Of a stretch of 20,358 bases of DNA, positions 6,400-12,262 are shown piece by piece. Every line of letters begins with the position of its first letter. Position 1 is the first letter of the stretch. Made by a program: the position numbers and the translations under genes. The DNA is from a virus. The stretch is taken from positions 1 to 20,358 of the IMG/VR virus record IMGVR_UViG_3300026094_000050, one strand, 5' to 3'. The notes beneath the pieces were generated by a model. That model was not told where the DNA came from. It worked only from the letters and a program-made list of their open reading frames with translations, and made no database searches.

Positions 6400-6428
6400 T
6401 TGACATCCTACAAACGCGCCTTTACGAT
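6400..6428 (+). promoter_or_regulatory. Sigma70-like promoter for the rightward replication operon
   Basis: A perfect −35 TTGACA (6400-6405) is followed after exactly 17 bp by −10 TACGAT (6423-6428, four of six matches including the key A and T). Transcription would begin near 6435, leaving a leader of about 33 nt before the first ATG at 6468. It is the best bacterial promoter seen in the control region and points into the long gene array. A second GCCTTTACAAT box at 6371-6381 echoes the −10 region (GCCTTTACGAT at 6418-6428) but has no −35 partner at a workable distance. Confidence 0.65.
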
Positions 6429-6467
6429 TCACCCGAGACTTACACAAACGCAACGGAGATTGACACC

Positions 6468-6650
6468 ATGAAAGACTTTTCCGCTTTTACACGATCCGCG
6501 CTTGCTGCTAAGGGGATCCACATCATGGGCCTTATCGCGCTACCTGATGCCAATGGTAGCTTTGCAAACTGTCAGCGTGGTTACCGCGTAAATGATAATG
6601 GTTGCGGCCGTATCTGGACGCATGCCGAAGTCATCACGGCCGCGGCATAA
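6468..6650 (+). CDS. Small hypothetical phage protein, first gene of the replication operon
   Basis: This 60-aa protein begins MKDFSAFTRSALAAKGIHIM and ends with a short segment CQRGYRVNDNGCGRIWTHAEVI. It has two cysteines (in CQRGY and GCGR) and no membrane segment or signal peptide. The ATG at 6468 is chosen because GGAGATTGACACC precedes it, a leader nearly identical to that of the next gene (GGAGATTGACGCT), and because it follows the promoter at 6400-6428. As the promoter-proximal gene it should be among the earliest expressed phage products, a position often used by host-takeover proteins. I do not recognise a characterised family and assign no function. Confidence 0.7.
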   Translation: MKDFSAFTRSALAAKGIHIMGLIALPDANGSFANCQRGYRVNDNGCGRIWTHAEVITAAA

Positions 6651-6679
6651 GCGCGGCTCATACCCTGGAGATTGACGCT

Positions 6680-7360
6680 ATGACAATGCAAAACATTTCT
6701 ACGATAGCAAACCGAGCTGCAGCTTTGGGCAAGGTTAAACCGGCTGAGCGCTGGGATGCGTTTCAAACTATGGTTGCCGCTGCAGACCTGCAGGATGCCG
6801 CCCAGGTGGACGCGCTGGCCGCTTTATATGGCACGTTCGCGCCTAAGCCTACCCGGCGCAAGGTGAGCTCAGTTTTTGACTGGCTGGCGTTGGCCGTGAA
6901 TCCGAAAGACGTTCGTTATTACCTGCATAACATAAGTGTGCAAGACGGCATTGGTTATGCCACCGATGGGCACCGGCTGCATATAGCACCAATGCCTTAC
7001 TATTACACCGACGGGCTTTATGATACCAGCGGCGTGCCAGTAGAGGACCATGGCCGTTTCCCTGACGTGCATCGGGTTATTAATTCAGTGACGCCGGCGC
7101 GCTTCCATTCCTTGGCGCATGGGCTCGGTTACATTGTGGCCGCGCATGATCGGGGCAAGCCGGTGGAATACCAGACGCTGCATGTGATGGATGATTTGGT
7201 GCATGTGAACCGCCGCTATCTGCAAGACGCGCTGCGCTTTTGCGATGGTGAGGGTGCCCGGTTTGGCCAGGAGGGTCCAGATAAAGGCGTGCTGTTGCAG
7301 CTAGATGGTGACCGCATGGCGATCATCATGCCGGTGAATATGTCACGGGTTCAGCAGTAA
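6680..7360 (+). CDS. DnaN-like sliding clamp, reduced (two-domain size)
   Basis: This 226-aa protein carries several hallmarks of bacterial beta clamps in the right order. They are YATDGHRLHI at residues 93-102 (DnaN has ATDGHRLA), GRFPDVHRVI at 125-134 (DnaN has DGKFPDYxRVIP), VNRRYLQDALRF at 176-187 (DnaN has VNxxYLLDAL), and a C-terminus DRMAIIMPVNM at 211-221 (DnaN ends in a strand near VVMPMRL). At 226 aa it is far shorter than DnaN (about 366 aa, three domains) and matches the size of two-domain clamps that form trimers. The start ATG at 6680 has GGAG 10 nt upstream; the frame is open a little further but without a ribosome site. Lying in the same operon as a family A polymerase, it likely gives processivity. 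The fold call is motif-based. Confidence 0.62.
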   Translation: MTMQNISTIANRAAALGKVKPAERWDAFQTMVAAADLQDAAQVDALAALYGTFAPKPTRRKVSSVFDWLALAVNPKDVRYYLHNISVQDGIGYATDGHRLHIAPMPYYYTDGLYDTSGVPVEDHGRFPDVHRVINSVTPARFHSLAHGLGYIVAAHDRGKPVEYQTLHVMDDLVHVNRRYLQDALRFCDGEGARFGQEGPDKGVLLQLDGDRMAIIMPVNMSRVQQ

Positions 7361-7441
7361 GGCTTGCCGCAGTGCCTCTGGTTCGCTGGGGGTGCTGCCA
7401 CAAGCTATATGCTTGGAACGTAAAACATAAGGAGACAGACC

Positions 7442-7870
7442 ATGAAAAAGCAAGACGTCATTTACGCGCTGACCCGGTTCGTAAATCAGCGCCCGGGCCT
7501 AAACTTCGCGGACTACGGTGACCGCGCCTTGTACCAGCGAGACTATAGCCAGCATTGTGCAAAGCCTAAGGCAGATTTCAAGGCGCTTACCAATGCCCTG
7601 GCGTGGCGGGACAGTTTGACCGCCGATGATCTTTTGCAAGCGATCCGCCAGACGAACCGGCTCGATATGCTAGACGACGGGACGCTCGATTACACGCCGG
7701 GACAGATGGGCGCAACAGAGTATCGGCACGCGGCATGCAGCGCGCTGGCCCGCGCCCTGTGGAATTATTGGCGGGACGATACCCCGGACGGCATCACGCC
7801 GCGGGAGCATATTACCCGTACCGCTCGCCGTGAGCTTGGGCGTGGCATTGCCGCCCGCTACTTTGACTGA
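7442..7870 (+). CDS. Conserved phage protein of unknown function (RPGL-FADYGD type)
   Basis: This 142-aa protein contains NQRPGLNFADYGDRALYQRD near residues 14-33 and DGTLDYTPGQMGATEYRHAA near 79-98, followed by a helix CSALARALWNYW. Proteins with the same two blocks (RPGLxFxxYGDxxxYxxE and YxxGQxxPTEYRxAxCxxLAxALW) are common in phages and mobile elements, but their function is unknown. It is hydrophilic and cytoplasmic, with a C-terminal basic helix (TRTARRELGRGIA). A strong Shine-Dalgarno AAGGAG lies about 9 nt before the ATG. It follows the clamp gene after 81 bp, the largest gap in the first part of the operon, in which I see no other feature. Confidence 0.72.
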   Translation: MKKQDVIYALTRFVNQRPGLNFADYGDRALYQRDYSQHCAKPKADFKALTNALAWRDSLTADDLLQAIRQTNRLDMLDDGTLDYTPGQMGATEYRHAACSALARALWNYWRDDTPDGITPREHITRTARRELGRGIAARYFD

Positions 7871-7879
7871 GGTGACATT

Positions 7880-8065
7880 ATGAAACGCTGGCATCTTTTA
7901 TTGATAGGCGCTGCTTTTCTGGTTGCGCTGGGAATTGTCGGGACTATGGACAAACAAGACGCCGAAGCCGAGCGCCAGCGTTACTGCGAGATGGTGCAAA
8001 TGCACCACGACACTGGCGGCGAGTACGGCTGGCCGCCTTACGAGGGAGAGTGCAACAATGAGTAA
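7880..8065 (+). CDS. Small membrane-anchored protein
   Basis: This 61-aa protein starts MKRW followed by a hydrophobic segment LLLIGAAFLVALGIVG (residues 6-21), then a hydrophilic acidic domain ending RYCEMVQMHHDTGGEYGWPPYEGEC. The basic N-terminus and single hydrophobic helix predict a signal anchor with the C-terminal part outside the cytoplasm. The pattern YCxMVxxxxxTGGExGWPxYxGxC is shared by small proteins of other phages; two cysteines could form a disulfide. Ribosome site GAGG lies 8 nt upstream. It sits 9 bp after the previous gene and overlaps the next by 8 nt. Function unknown; possible roles include altering the host envelope or tethering. Confidence 0.65.
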   Translation: MKRWHLLLIGAAFLVALGIVGTMDKQDAEAERQRYCEMVQMHHDTGGEYGWPPYEGECNNE

Positions 8066-8192
8066 CACAAAACAGACCGCCGCCGACCTGTCAGACTACG
8101 AACGCCGAGTGCAAGAGCTCGAGGCCGAGGGCCTGACCCGCTCCGATGCCCAGGGCGTGGCCGATGCTGAGCGGATGAAAAGGGGCTACTGA
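8058..8192 (+). CDS. Small hydrophilic protein (44 aa)
   Basis: The 44 residues include SDYERRVQELEAEGLTRSDA followed by QGVADAERMKRGY. The motif LxxxGLTRSDAQGVxDAE recurs in small phage and bacterial proteins and probably forms two short helices like a tiny binding domain. The start ATG at 8058 overlaps the preceding gene and has GGGAG about 9 nt upstream; the longer open frame in this phase has no ribosome site. The stop shares bases with the next start (TGATG), so coupling is likely. Unknown function. Confidence 0.6.
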   Translation: MSNTKQTAADLSDYERRVQELEAEGLTRSDAQGVADAERMKRGY

Positions 8193-8551
8193 TGTACCGA
8201 CCAGACCATGAGGATATTTTTTGTAACGTGACCGAGCACGCGAACCCGTGGGCCGAGGTGCCGGAATATACGTTGGCCGTTAAGGTTCTCGTTCAAGCGA
8301 TACTTGATGCGACTTACATACCGACCCGGAAGCAGCGCGAAAACCTGCAGCAGTATCGCAACGCGTACGGCAGCCCGGAACAGAAGCACGAAGCTATGCG
8401 CTGGCTGCAGTCTGACGATATACGGCCGCTTTCTGCCCGGTGGATCGCTGATGTGGTGGGCATAGACATGCAACGGATCCGGCTGCGCGTTGAGCGTGAG
8501 CCGCGCCGGGTGCGGGAGGAACTAACGCAGAAAATGTGGGGGGAGCGATGA
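8192..8551 (+). CDS. Hypothetical phage protein (119 aa)
   Basis: The protein is hydrophilic with several predicted helices: EYTLAVKVLVQAILDAT near residues 27-43, RKQRENLQQYRNAYG near 46-60, and a basic C-terminal third (MQRIRLRVEREPRRVREELTQ). The segment SARWIADVVGIDMQRIRLRV resembles a helix-turn-helix (ADVVGID.QRIR), which would fit a small DNA-binding regulator, but the match is weak. Ribosome site AGGGG lies 8 nt upstream of the ATG, and start and stop both overlap neighbours, so it is surely part of the operon. I do not recognise the family. Confidence 0.6.
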   Translation: MYRPDHEDIFCNVTEHANPWAEVPEYTLAVKVLVQAILDATYIPTRKQRENLQQYRNAYGSPEQKHEAMRWLQSDDIRPLSARWIADVVGIDMQRIRLRVEREPRRVREELTQKMWGER

Positions 8552-8730
8552 GCGAGCAAAAGCGATTTAACGAGATTCTGGCGCGCATGCGTGCCGGGAT
8601 GACAACGGCAGATGACGCCGAGCGTTTAAAGGCCATGATGCATGCAGCCTGGGCGCGCAATGCTGAGAACGCGAGGCCGAATAACGTGGTGCCGCTACCC
8701 ACGAAGCCGAGCGAGGACGCCGAGCGATGA
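8548..8730 (+). CDS. Small hypothetical protein coupled to the DNA polymerase gene
   Basis: This 60-aa protein starts MSEQKRFNEILARMRAGMTT, with two helices rich in Ala, Glu and Met and a polar tail ending PLPTKPSEDAER. It has no cysteine, signal or membrane segment. Start: the ATG at 8548 forms ATGA with the preceding stop and has GGGGGAG 4 nt upstream; its stop again forms ATGA with the polymerase start. Such small proteins just before a polymerase can be accessory factors, but nothing in the sequence proves it. Family not recognised. Confidence 0.58.
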   Translation: MSEQKRFNEILARMRAGMTTADDAERLKAMMHAAWARNAENARPNNVVPLPTKPSEDAER

Positions 8731-10505
8731 TTGTGATCGACTTCGAGACAAGCTACCAGCCGAGGACGCCGAAGGGTGAGCAGCCGCACGGGCTTCGCTC
8801 GCAGACTGTGCCAGAGTACCTGCACGACCCGCGCACCGAGTGCCTGGGGGCTGCTGTGCTAATGCGCCGGAACTTTGGGCACCAGTCGGCATGGTTGCAG
8901 GGTGAGAAGCTGGGGCGCATGCTCGAGGCGGCAGCTGAGGGACGGTTGGGCCCGGTGGTTTGTCACAACGCGGCGTTTGACCTGTCAGTATGGGCGCGGT
9001 TCTATCCTGATAGTTATGCGGTGCTGCGCGATAGACTCCGAGCCCGACCCCGGCAGCTGATCGACACGCTGCATCTTGCCCGTTATATGTCGAGCCAAGG
9101 GGTGCTTCCGCACGATGTGGGCGTGAGCCTGAAGGCGCTGGGTGACTGGGTGGGGCTGGCCAAGGGTGACACTGCTGAAGCTGTCACGGGTGACGCGGCG
9201 CTTGATGAGTACGCCGTTCGTGATGCGCAGATCACCGAGAAGCTAGTGGCGTTATGGCTGGGTCAGTGGCCATGGCCCGAGTGGCAGTCGTCCACCATGC
9301 ATGTTTTGATGAGCACGCCAGGCTTTGAGTCGCTACGGGTGGACGCCGAGGTGCTGCAGGATGTGGCCCATGAGACTGAGGACGAGGCCGAGCGGGCGCG
9401 GTGGCTGAGGAAGGACGAGAACTTCGCCGCGCTGCTGGAGAAGCTGGGCGTGCCCCTGCAGTACAAGGAGACCAAGACAGGCCGGCGCAAGTTGGCGCTG
9501 TCCAAGACTGACCCGTGGATGCGTGAGTTGCTGGCGCATGATGACCCACGAGTGCGACGCGCTGCTGAGCTACGCCGTGACGCCGGGTCGAATATCAACC
9601 GCACCCGGGCAAGGCGCATGCTGGTGAGCAGTGGTGACGGGGCGCGGGCGCTGCCAATGAGCGTAGACTATTACCGGGCGCACACTGGTCGCAGTGGTGG
9701 CAGCGGGGGGCTGAACCCGCAGAACATGCCTCGGGGTGGGCCGCATCGTCAGGCGCTGGTCGCGCCGCCTGGGCGCAAGTTGGTGGTGTGCGATGCCTCG
9801 CAGATTGAGGTGCGCGTGCTGGCCTGGCTGGCGGGTGACGAGCAGACACTCGAGGTGTTCCGGCGTGGCGCTGACCCATATAAAGCGTTCGCTGTTGATC
9901 TGTACGGGCTGGCCGATGAGGACGCCGTGACGAAGCCGCAACGGCAGGTGGCCAAGAGCGCTGTGCTGGGGCTGGGCTTTGGTGCTGGGCCGCAGGGGTT
10001 CCTTACTTACTGCGAGCAGATGGGCGTGCCCATGGACGAGGCTGAAGCCGAGCGAGTGGTGCAGGCGTACCGGCAGAGCAAGCCAGCCGTGGTGCGTTAC
10101 TGGCAAGCGCTCAAAAGTATCGAGCGTACCGCTGAGCAGGTGCTACCGAGCGGCCGGCGCATGGTGTACCCCGACATGGACGGGCAGACATTCCAGCGCC
10201 CGCAGCCGTTCGCGCCAAAGGGTGTGGACACGCGCAGCCGGTACTGGCATGGTCTATTTTGTGAGAACGCGGTGCAGGCTACGGCCCGTGACATTACGTT
10301 GGTGGAGCATGGCAACCGCATCGCAGAGCATTGGCCAGTTGTGCTGGTCGTGCACGATGAGATTGTGTGCAGTGTGCCGGAGGATGACGCCGAGCGGTGC
10401 CTGTCGCACATGCAGCAGGTGATGGAGACGCCGCCAAGTTGGTGCGCTGATCTGCCGCTTGCGGCCGAGGGTGATATTGCCAGTAGCTACGGAGAAGCGA
10501 AGTGA
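8727..10505 (+). CDS. Family A DNA polymerase with 3'-5' exonuclease
   Basis: This 592-aa replicative polymerase shows all main motifs. The exonuclease has VIDFET (Asp5, Glu7), CHNAAFD (Asp85) and EYAVRD (Tyr162, Asp166). The polymerase has motif A VVCDASQIEVR (Asp356, Glu361), motif B R406-QVAK410-SAVL414-GLGF418-G, and motif C VVHDEI (Asp544). Against E. coli Pol I the position of Phe762 holds Leu414 and that of Tyr766 holds Phe418, both away from the textbook residues. It is shorter than T7 gp5 (704 aa), with no evident thioredoxin-binding insertion, consistent with use of the encoded clamp instead. The start overlaps the preceding stop (ATGA). Neighbouring genes encode clamp, SSB, primase-helicase and nucleases, so it should be the phage replicase. 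Confidence 0.96.
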   Translation: MIVIDFETSYQPRTPKGEQPHGLRSQTVPEYLHDPRTECLGAAVLMRRNFGHQSAWLQGEKLGRMLEAAAEGRLGPVVCHNAAFDLSVWARFYPDSYAVLRDRLRARPRQLIDTLHLARYMSSQGVLPHDVGVSLKALGDWVGLAKGDTAEAVTGDAALDEYAVRDAQITEKLVALWLGQWPWPEWQSSTMHVLMSTPGFESLRVDAEVLQDVAHETEDEAERARWLRKDENFAALLEKLGVPLQYKETKTGRRKLALSKTDPWMRELLAHDDPRVRRAAELRRDAGSNINRTRARRMLVSSGDGARALPMSVDYYRAHTGRSGGSGGLNPQNMPRGGPHRQALVAPPGRKLVVCDASQIEVRVLAWLAGDEQTLEVFRRGADPYKAFAVDLYGLADEDAVTKPQRQVAKSAVLGLGFGAGPQGFLTYCEQMGVPMDEAEAERVVQAYRQSKPAVVRYWQALKSIERTAEQVLPSGRRMVYPDMDGQTFQRPQPFAPKGVDTRSRYWHGLFCENAVQATARDITLVEHGNRIAEHWPVVLVVHDEIVCSVPEDDAERCLSHMQQVMETPPSWCADLPLAAEGDIASSYGEAK

Positions 10506-10609
10506 CTAGCATTCTGACGTACGGGTTGTGGATGGTTGCAGGTGTTGGGGCGGTAATCCTGACCTGCATTGTGGGCCTGTTGGTTTGGGCCGTGTTTTTC
10601 GCTGGTTAG
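10502..10609 (+). CDS. Single-pass membrane microprotein (35 aa, GTG start)
   Basis: A GTG at 10502 overlaps the polymerase stop (GTGA) and has GGAG about 8 nt upstream, then encodes 35 residues that are almost wholly hydrophobic: MTSILTYGLWMVAGVGAVIL then TCIVGLLVWAVFFAG. One transmembrane helix spans roughly residues 8-33. The frame ends 7 bp before the next start, filling a gap that would otherwise be the only sizeable one here. An internal ATG at 10532 would give a 25-aa version. Function unknown; lone-helix phage peptides may affect host membranes or superinfection. Confidence 0.6.
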   Translation: MTSILTYGLWMVAGVGAVILTCIVGLLVWAVFFAG

Positions 10610-10616
10610 GAGAGCG

Positions 10617-10808
10617 ATGATGGATGACTTGGAACTGATGTGTGAGATCGCCATTCGTGCGATGGAGGAATGTGCGGTCGATCCGCATGATGTGATGGGT
10701 GCCAGGGAGGCTGGGTTTGATGCGTTGCTGGACTTTGAGGCGAGCGAGGATCGCAAGCGTGAAGCCGTGAGCATGGCCACGCACGAATATTTCTCGGATA
10801 TGTTCTGA
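10617..10808 (+). CDS. Small acidic hypothetical protein (63 aa)
   Basis: This acidic, helical protein begins MMDDLELMCEIAIRAMEECA and includes REAGFDALLDFEASEDRKRE. It has two N-terminal ATGs; TAGGAG upstream gives spacing of 4 nt to the first and 7 nt to the second (10620), so the second may be used. It has no signal or membrane helix. Its stop and the next start share bases (TGATG). Acidic helical small proteins in phage replication operons sometimes mimic DNA or inhibit host enzymes, but that is speculation. Family not recognised. Confidence 0.58.
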   Translation: MMDDLELMCEIAIRAMEECAVDPHDVMGAREAGFDALLDFEASEDRKREAVSMATHEYFSDMF

Positions 10809-11455
10809 TGCGGCACTCAGCATCGAGCCTGGAGGCTTGGACGAATTGCCCGAGGCTCTGGAAAGCAAAGTATGTAGACAAGGTGGTGCCGTACGTCGAG
10901 CACCCGGCTGCAAAACGGGGGACTGAGATACATGAAACATTGGAAAACGCCGTCAACTCTGGGGTTGCCCCTGATACAGTGTGGACTCCGGAAGGGCTTA
11001 TCCCGGCGCTCCATCGGATGGGCGCAGACACTGAGAGCAAGGTTGGGCTTGCCGCACCGGGAGTGCCATGCGACTTTCGTGCACCGGAGGTCAAGCTCCG
11101 AGGTGTTATGGATGTGGTTGCCCAAAGCGTATCAGGAACGGTCATTCTTGACTGGAAAACCGGAAAGGTTCGCCCGAAAAAGATACAGGCAGATGCGTAC
11201 ACGGCATTCGCAAAAGCGCTGGGGTCGCCTACGCCTGTCCACTTCCGGTTTGTGTACGTCGATCAGCGGCGCAACGTTGCCCTAGATCGAGATCCGCAGC
11301 AGGCCGAGGACAATATCTTTTCGCTGATTGAGCAGGTCGAAGCGGACACCGAGCACCTGCCGCAGCCTGGCTGGTTGTGCCGCTTCTGCGATTACTATGC
11401 GTGCAGGTACAACGAAAACCCCACCAAGTTTGAACGGGAGAAAGATGATGGGTAA
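10808..11455 (+). CDS. Cas4/RecB-like PD-(D/E)XK exonuclease with probable Fe-S cluster
   Basis: This 215-aa protein has the PDDEXK_1 layout. It starts with SASSLEAWTNCPRLWKAKYV, then KRGTEIHETLE with His42, LRGVMDVV with Asp102, VILDWKTGK with Asp115 and Lys117, and a QADAYTAF helix with Gln127 and Tyr131. Cys14 near the N-terminus and C191-x2-C194-x4-C199 near the C-terminus match the one-plus-three cysteine pattern that holds a 4Fe-4S cluster in Cas4, AddB and related nucleases. It probably resects DNA ends for recombination-dependent replication or degrades host DNA. The start shares bases with the preceding stop (TGATG). There is no CRISPR array or other cas gene here, so a replication or recombination role is favoured. 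Confidence 0.87.
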   Translation: MRHSASSLEAWTNCPRLWKAKYVDKVVPYVEHPAAKRGTEIHETLENAVNSGVAPDTVWTPEGLIPALHRMGADTESKVGLAAPGVPCDFRAPEVKLRGVMDVVAQSVSGTVILDWKTGKVRPKKIQADAYTAFAKALGSPTPVHFRFVYVDQRRNVALDRDPQQAEDNIFSLIEQVEADTEHLPQPGWLCRFCDYYACRYNENPTKFEREKDDG

Positions 11456-11810
11456 GCACCATTTGGAGATTCAGTACGGAGAATATGATCTGCCTGACCC
11501 GGAGGATCTGGCCCTGCGCATGAGCTACCAGCCGGGCAACCCGATGGGGGATTACGAAGATGAGAACTGGAAGGAGCACGCTGACCGTGCTGGCTGCAAC
11601 GTGGATCACCCAAGCCATTACACGGCAGGCAAGATCGAGTGCATTGAGGCCATCGAGGAAGCGCTGAACACTGAGGAGCTGCGGGGCTACTACAAGGGCA
11701 ACGCGATCAAGTACATCTGGCGGGAGCGCCACAAGAATGGCATCGAGGACATTAAGAAAGCCCGCTGGTATTTGGATCGGTTGATCGACGTGCTGTCCGA
11801 TGAGAAATGA
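11445..11810 (+). CDS. DUF3310 protein (T7 gp1.7-related domain)
   Basis: The protein is 121 aa. After a variable N-terminal 50 residues it shows the complete DUF3310 signature: VDHPSHYTAGKIECIEAIEE, then LRGYYKGNAIKYIWRERHKNG followed by IEDIKKARWYLDRLI. DUF3310 is found in T7 gp1.7, a nucleotide kinase, though many members are just this domain and lack proven activity. A role in nucleotide supply for replication is plausible. Start: ATG-ATG at 11445 or 11448 overlaps the nuclease gene by 8 to 11 nt, with GGGAG upstream. The stop overlaps the VRR-NUC start. Confidence 0.85.
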   Translation: MMGKHHLEIQYGEYDLPDPEDLALRMSYQPGNPMGDYEDENWKEHADRAGCNVDHPSHYTAGKIECIEAIEEALNTEELRGYYKGNAIKYIWRERHKNGIEDIKKARWYLDRLIDVLSDEK

Positions 11811-12144
11811 GGCAGCGGTAAAGACGAAGATCACCAAGGAGCTGCGCAAACGCGGTGCTTGGTACACCATGCCGCACCAGCGAGGCTACAGCACGCCAGG
11901 GGTGCCGGACATCATCGGCTGGTTCAAGGGCACGCCGCTGGCCATCGAGGTGAAGTACAACGGCAACCAGCCCTCTGCTGCACAGGAGCGCCAGCTGATT
12001 GAGTGCGAGGAAGCGGGTGCGGTAGCACTAGTGATTGATGAGACGAACTTGGGACTGCTTTGGCGGTGGTTGGATGCGCTAGAGATGAGCGCCGAAATAG
12101 AAGAAACAGGAGTTATAGATCATGCCAGTCAAAAGGTGCACTAG
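11800..12144 (+). CDS. VRR-NUC domain endonuclease
   Basis: This 114-aa protein is a single VRR-NUC (PD-(D/E)XK superfamily) domain. Glu4 lies in the N-terminal helix, GYSTPGVPDIIGWFKG carries Asp37, LAIEVKYNG carries Glu50 and Lys52, and Gln62 lies in PSAAQERQLIECEEAG. The length is typical of stand-alone phage VRR-NUC proteins. The family includes flap nucleases such as FAN1; phage forms are thought to cut branched DNA such as Holliday junctions, so it may resolve replication intermediates before packaging. The start ATG lies inside the DUF3310 stop region with 11-nt overlap. The end overlaps the following small gene. Confidence 0.86.
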   Translation: MRNEAAVKTKITKELRKRGAWYTMPHQRGYSTPGVPDIIGWFKGTPLAIEVKYNGNQPSAAQERQLIECEEAGAVALVIDETNLGLLWRWLDALEMSAEIEETGVIDHASQKVH

Positions 12145-12262
12145 CAGAGGCAAGAGCGGATTTAAGTGGGGCGACTCCGGTGTGTGCTACACGGGCTCGG
12201 ACGCTAAAGTAAAAGCCGAACGGCAGGGCCGCGCCATCGAGGCAAGCAAGCGTAGAAAATGA
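12122..12262 (+). CDS. Small basic phage protein (KWGDSG-CYTG type)
   Basis: This gene encodes 46 aa, MPVKRCTSRGKSGFKWGDSG then VCYTGSDAKVKAERQGRAIE and ASKRRK. The pattern KWGxSGxCYTGxxAKxKAxxQGRAIxAS occurs in small basic proteins across many phages; two cysteines (6 and 22) might bind metal. It starts inside the VRR-NUC gene with GGAG 9 nt upstream and ends overlapping the helicase start (ATGA). Size and charge fit a nucleic-acid-binding accessory. It is easily missed by gene callers because of length and overlap. Confidence 0.72.
   Translation: MPVKRCTSRGKSGFKWGDSGVCYTGSDAKVKAERQGRAIEASKRRK

Larger units (their letters stand above)
5714..6467. promoter_or_regulatory. Non-coding divergent control region, candidate replication origin
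   Basis: These 754 bp separate the leftward packaging operon from the rightward replication operon and have no convincing gene. They contain 14 copies of GTAAC or its complement between 5917 and 6272, a 54-bp AT-rich segment (6045-6098), short palindromes (GGGGTACCCC at 5883-5892 and CGCTGCAGCG at 5923-5932), AAAGTAAA-type inverted repeats, a split repeat GGGGTTTTACA...TGCCCGCA (5973-5992 and 6130-6151), and a rightward promoter at 6400-6428. This combination of tandem iterons, an AT-rich unwinding segment and divergent transcription is what origins of phages and plasmids look like. The origin call is inference; no initiator is identified, though the HTH protein at 15207 is a candidate binder. 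Confidence 0.6.

Noticed and set aside
9570-10106. Long minus-strand frames opposite the polymerase
   Set aside because: Antisense shadows produced by high GC at third codon positions; no motifs.
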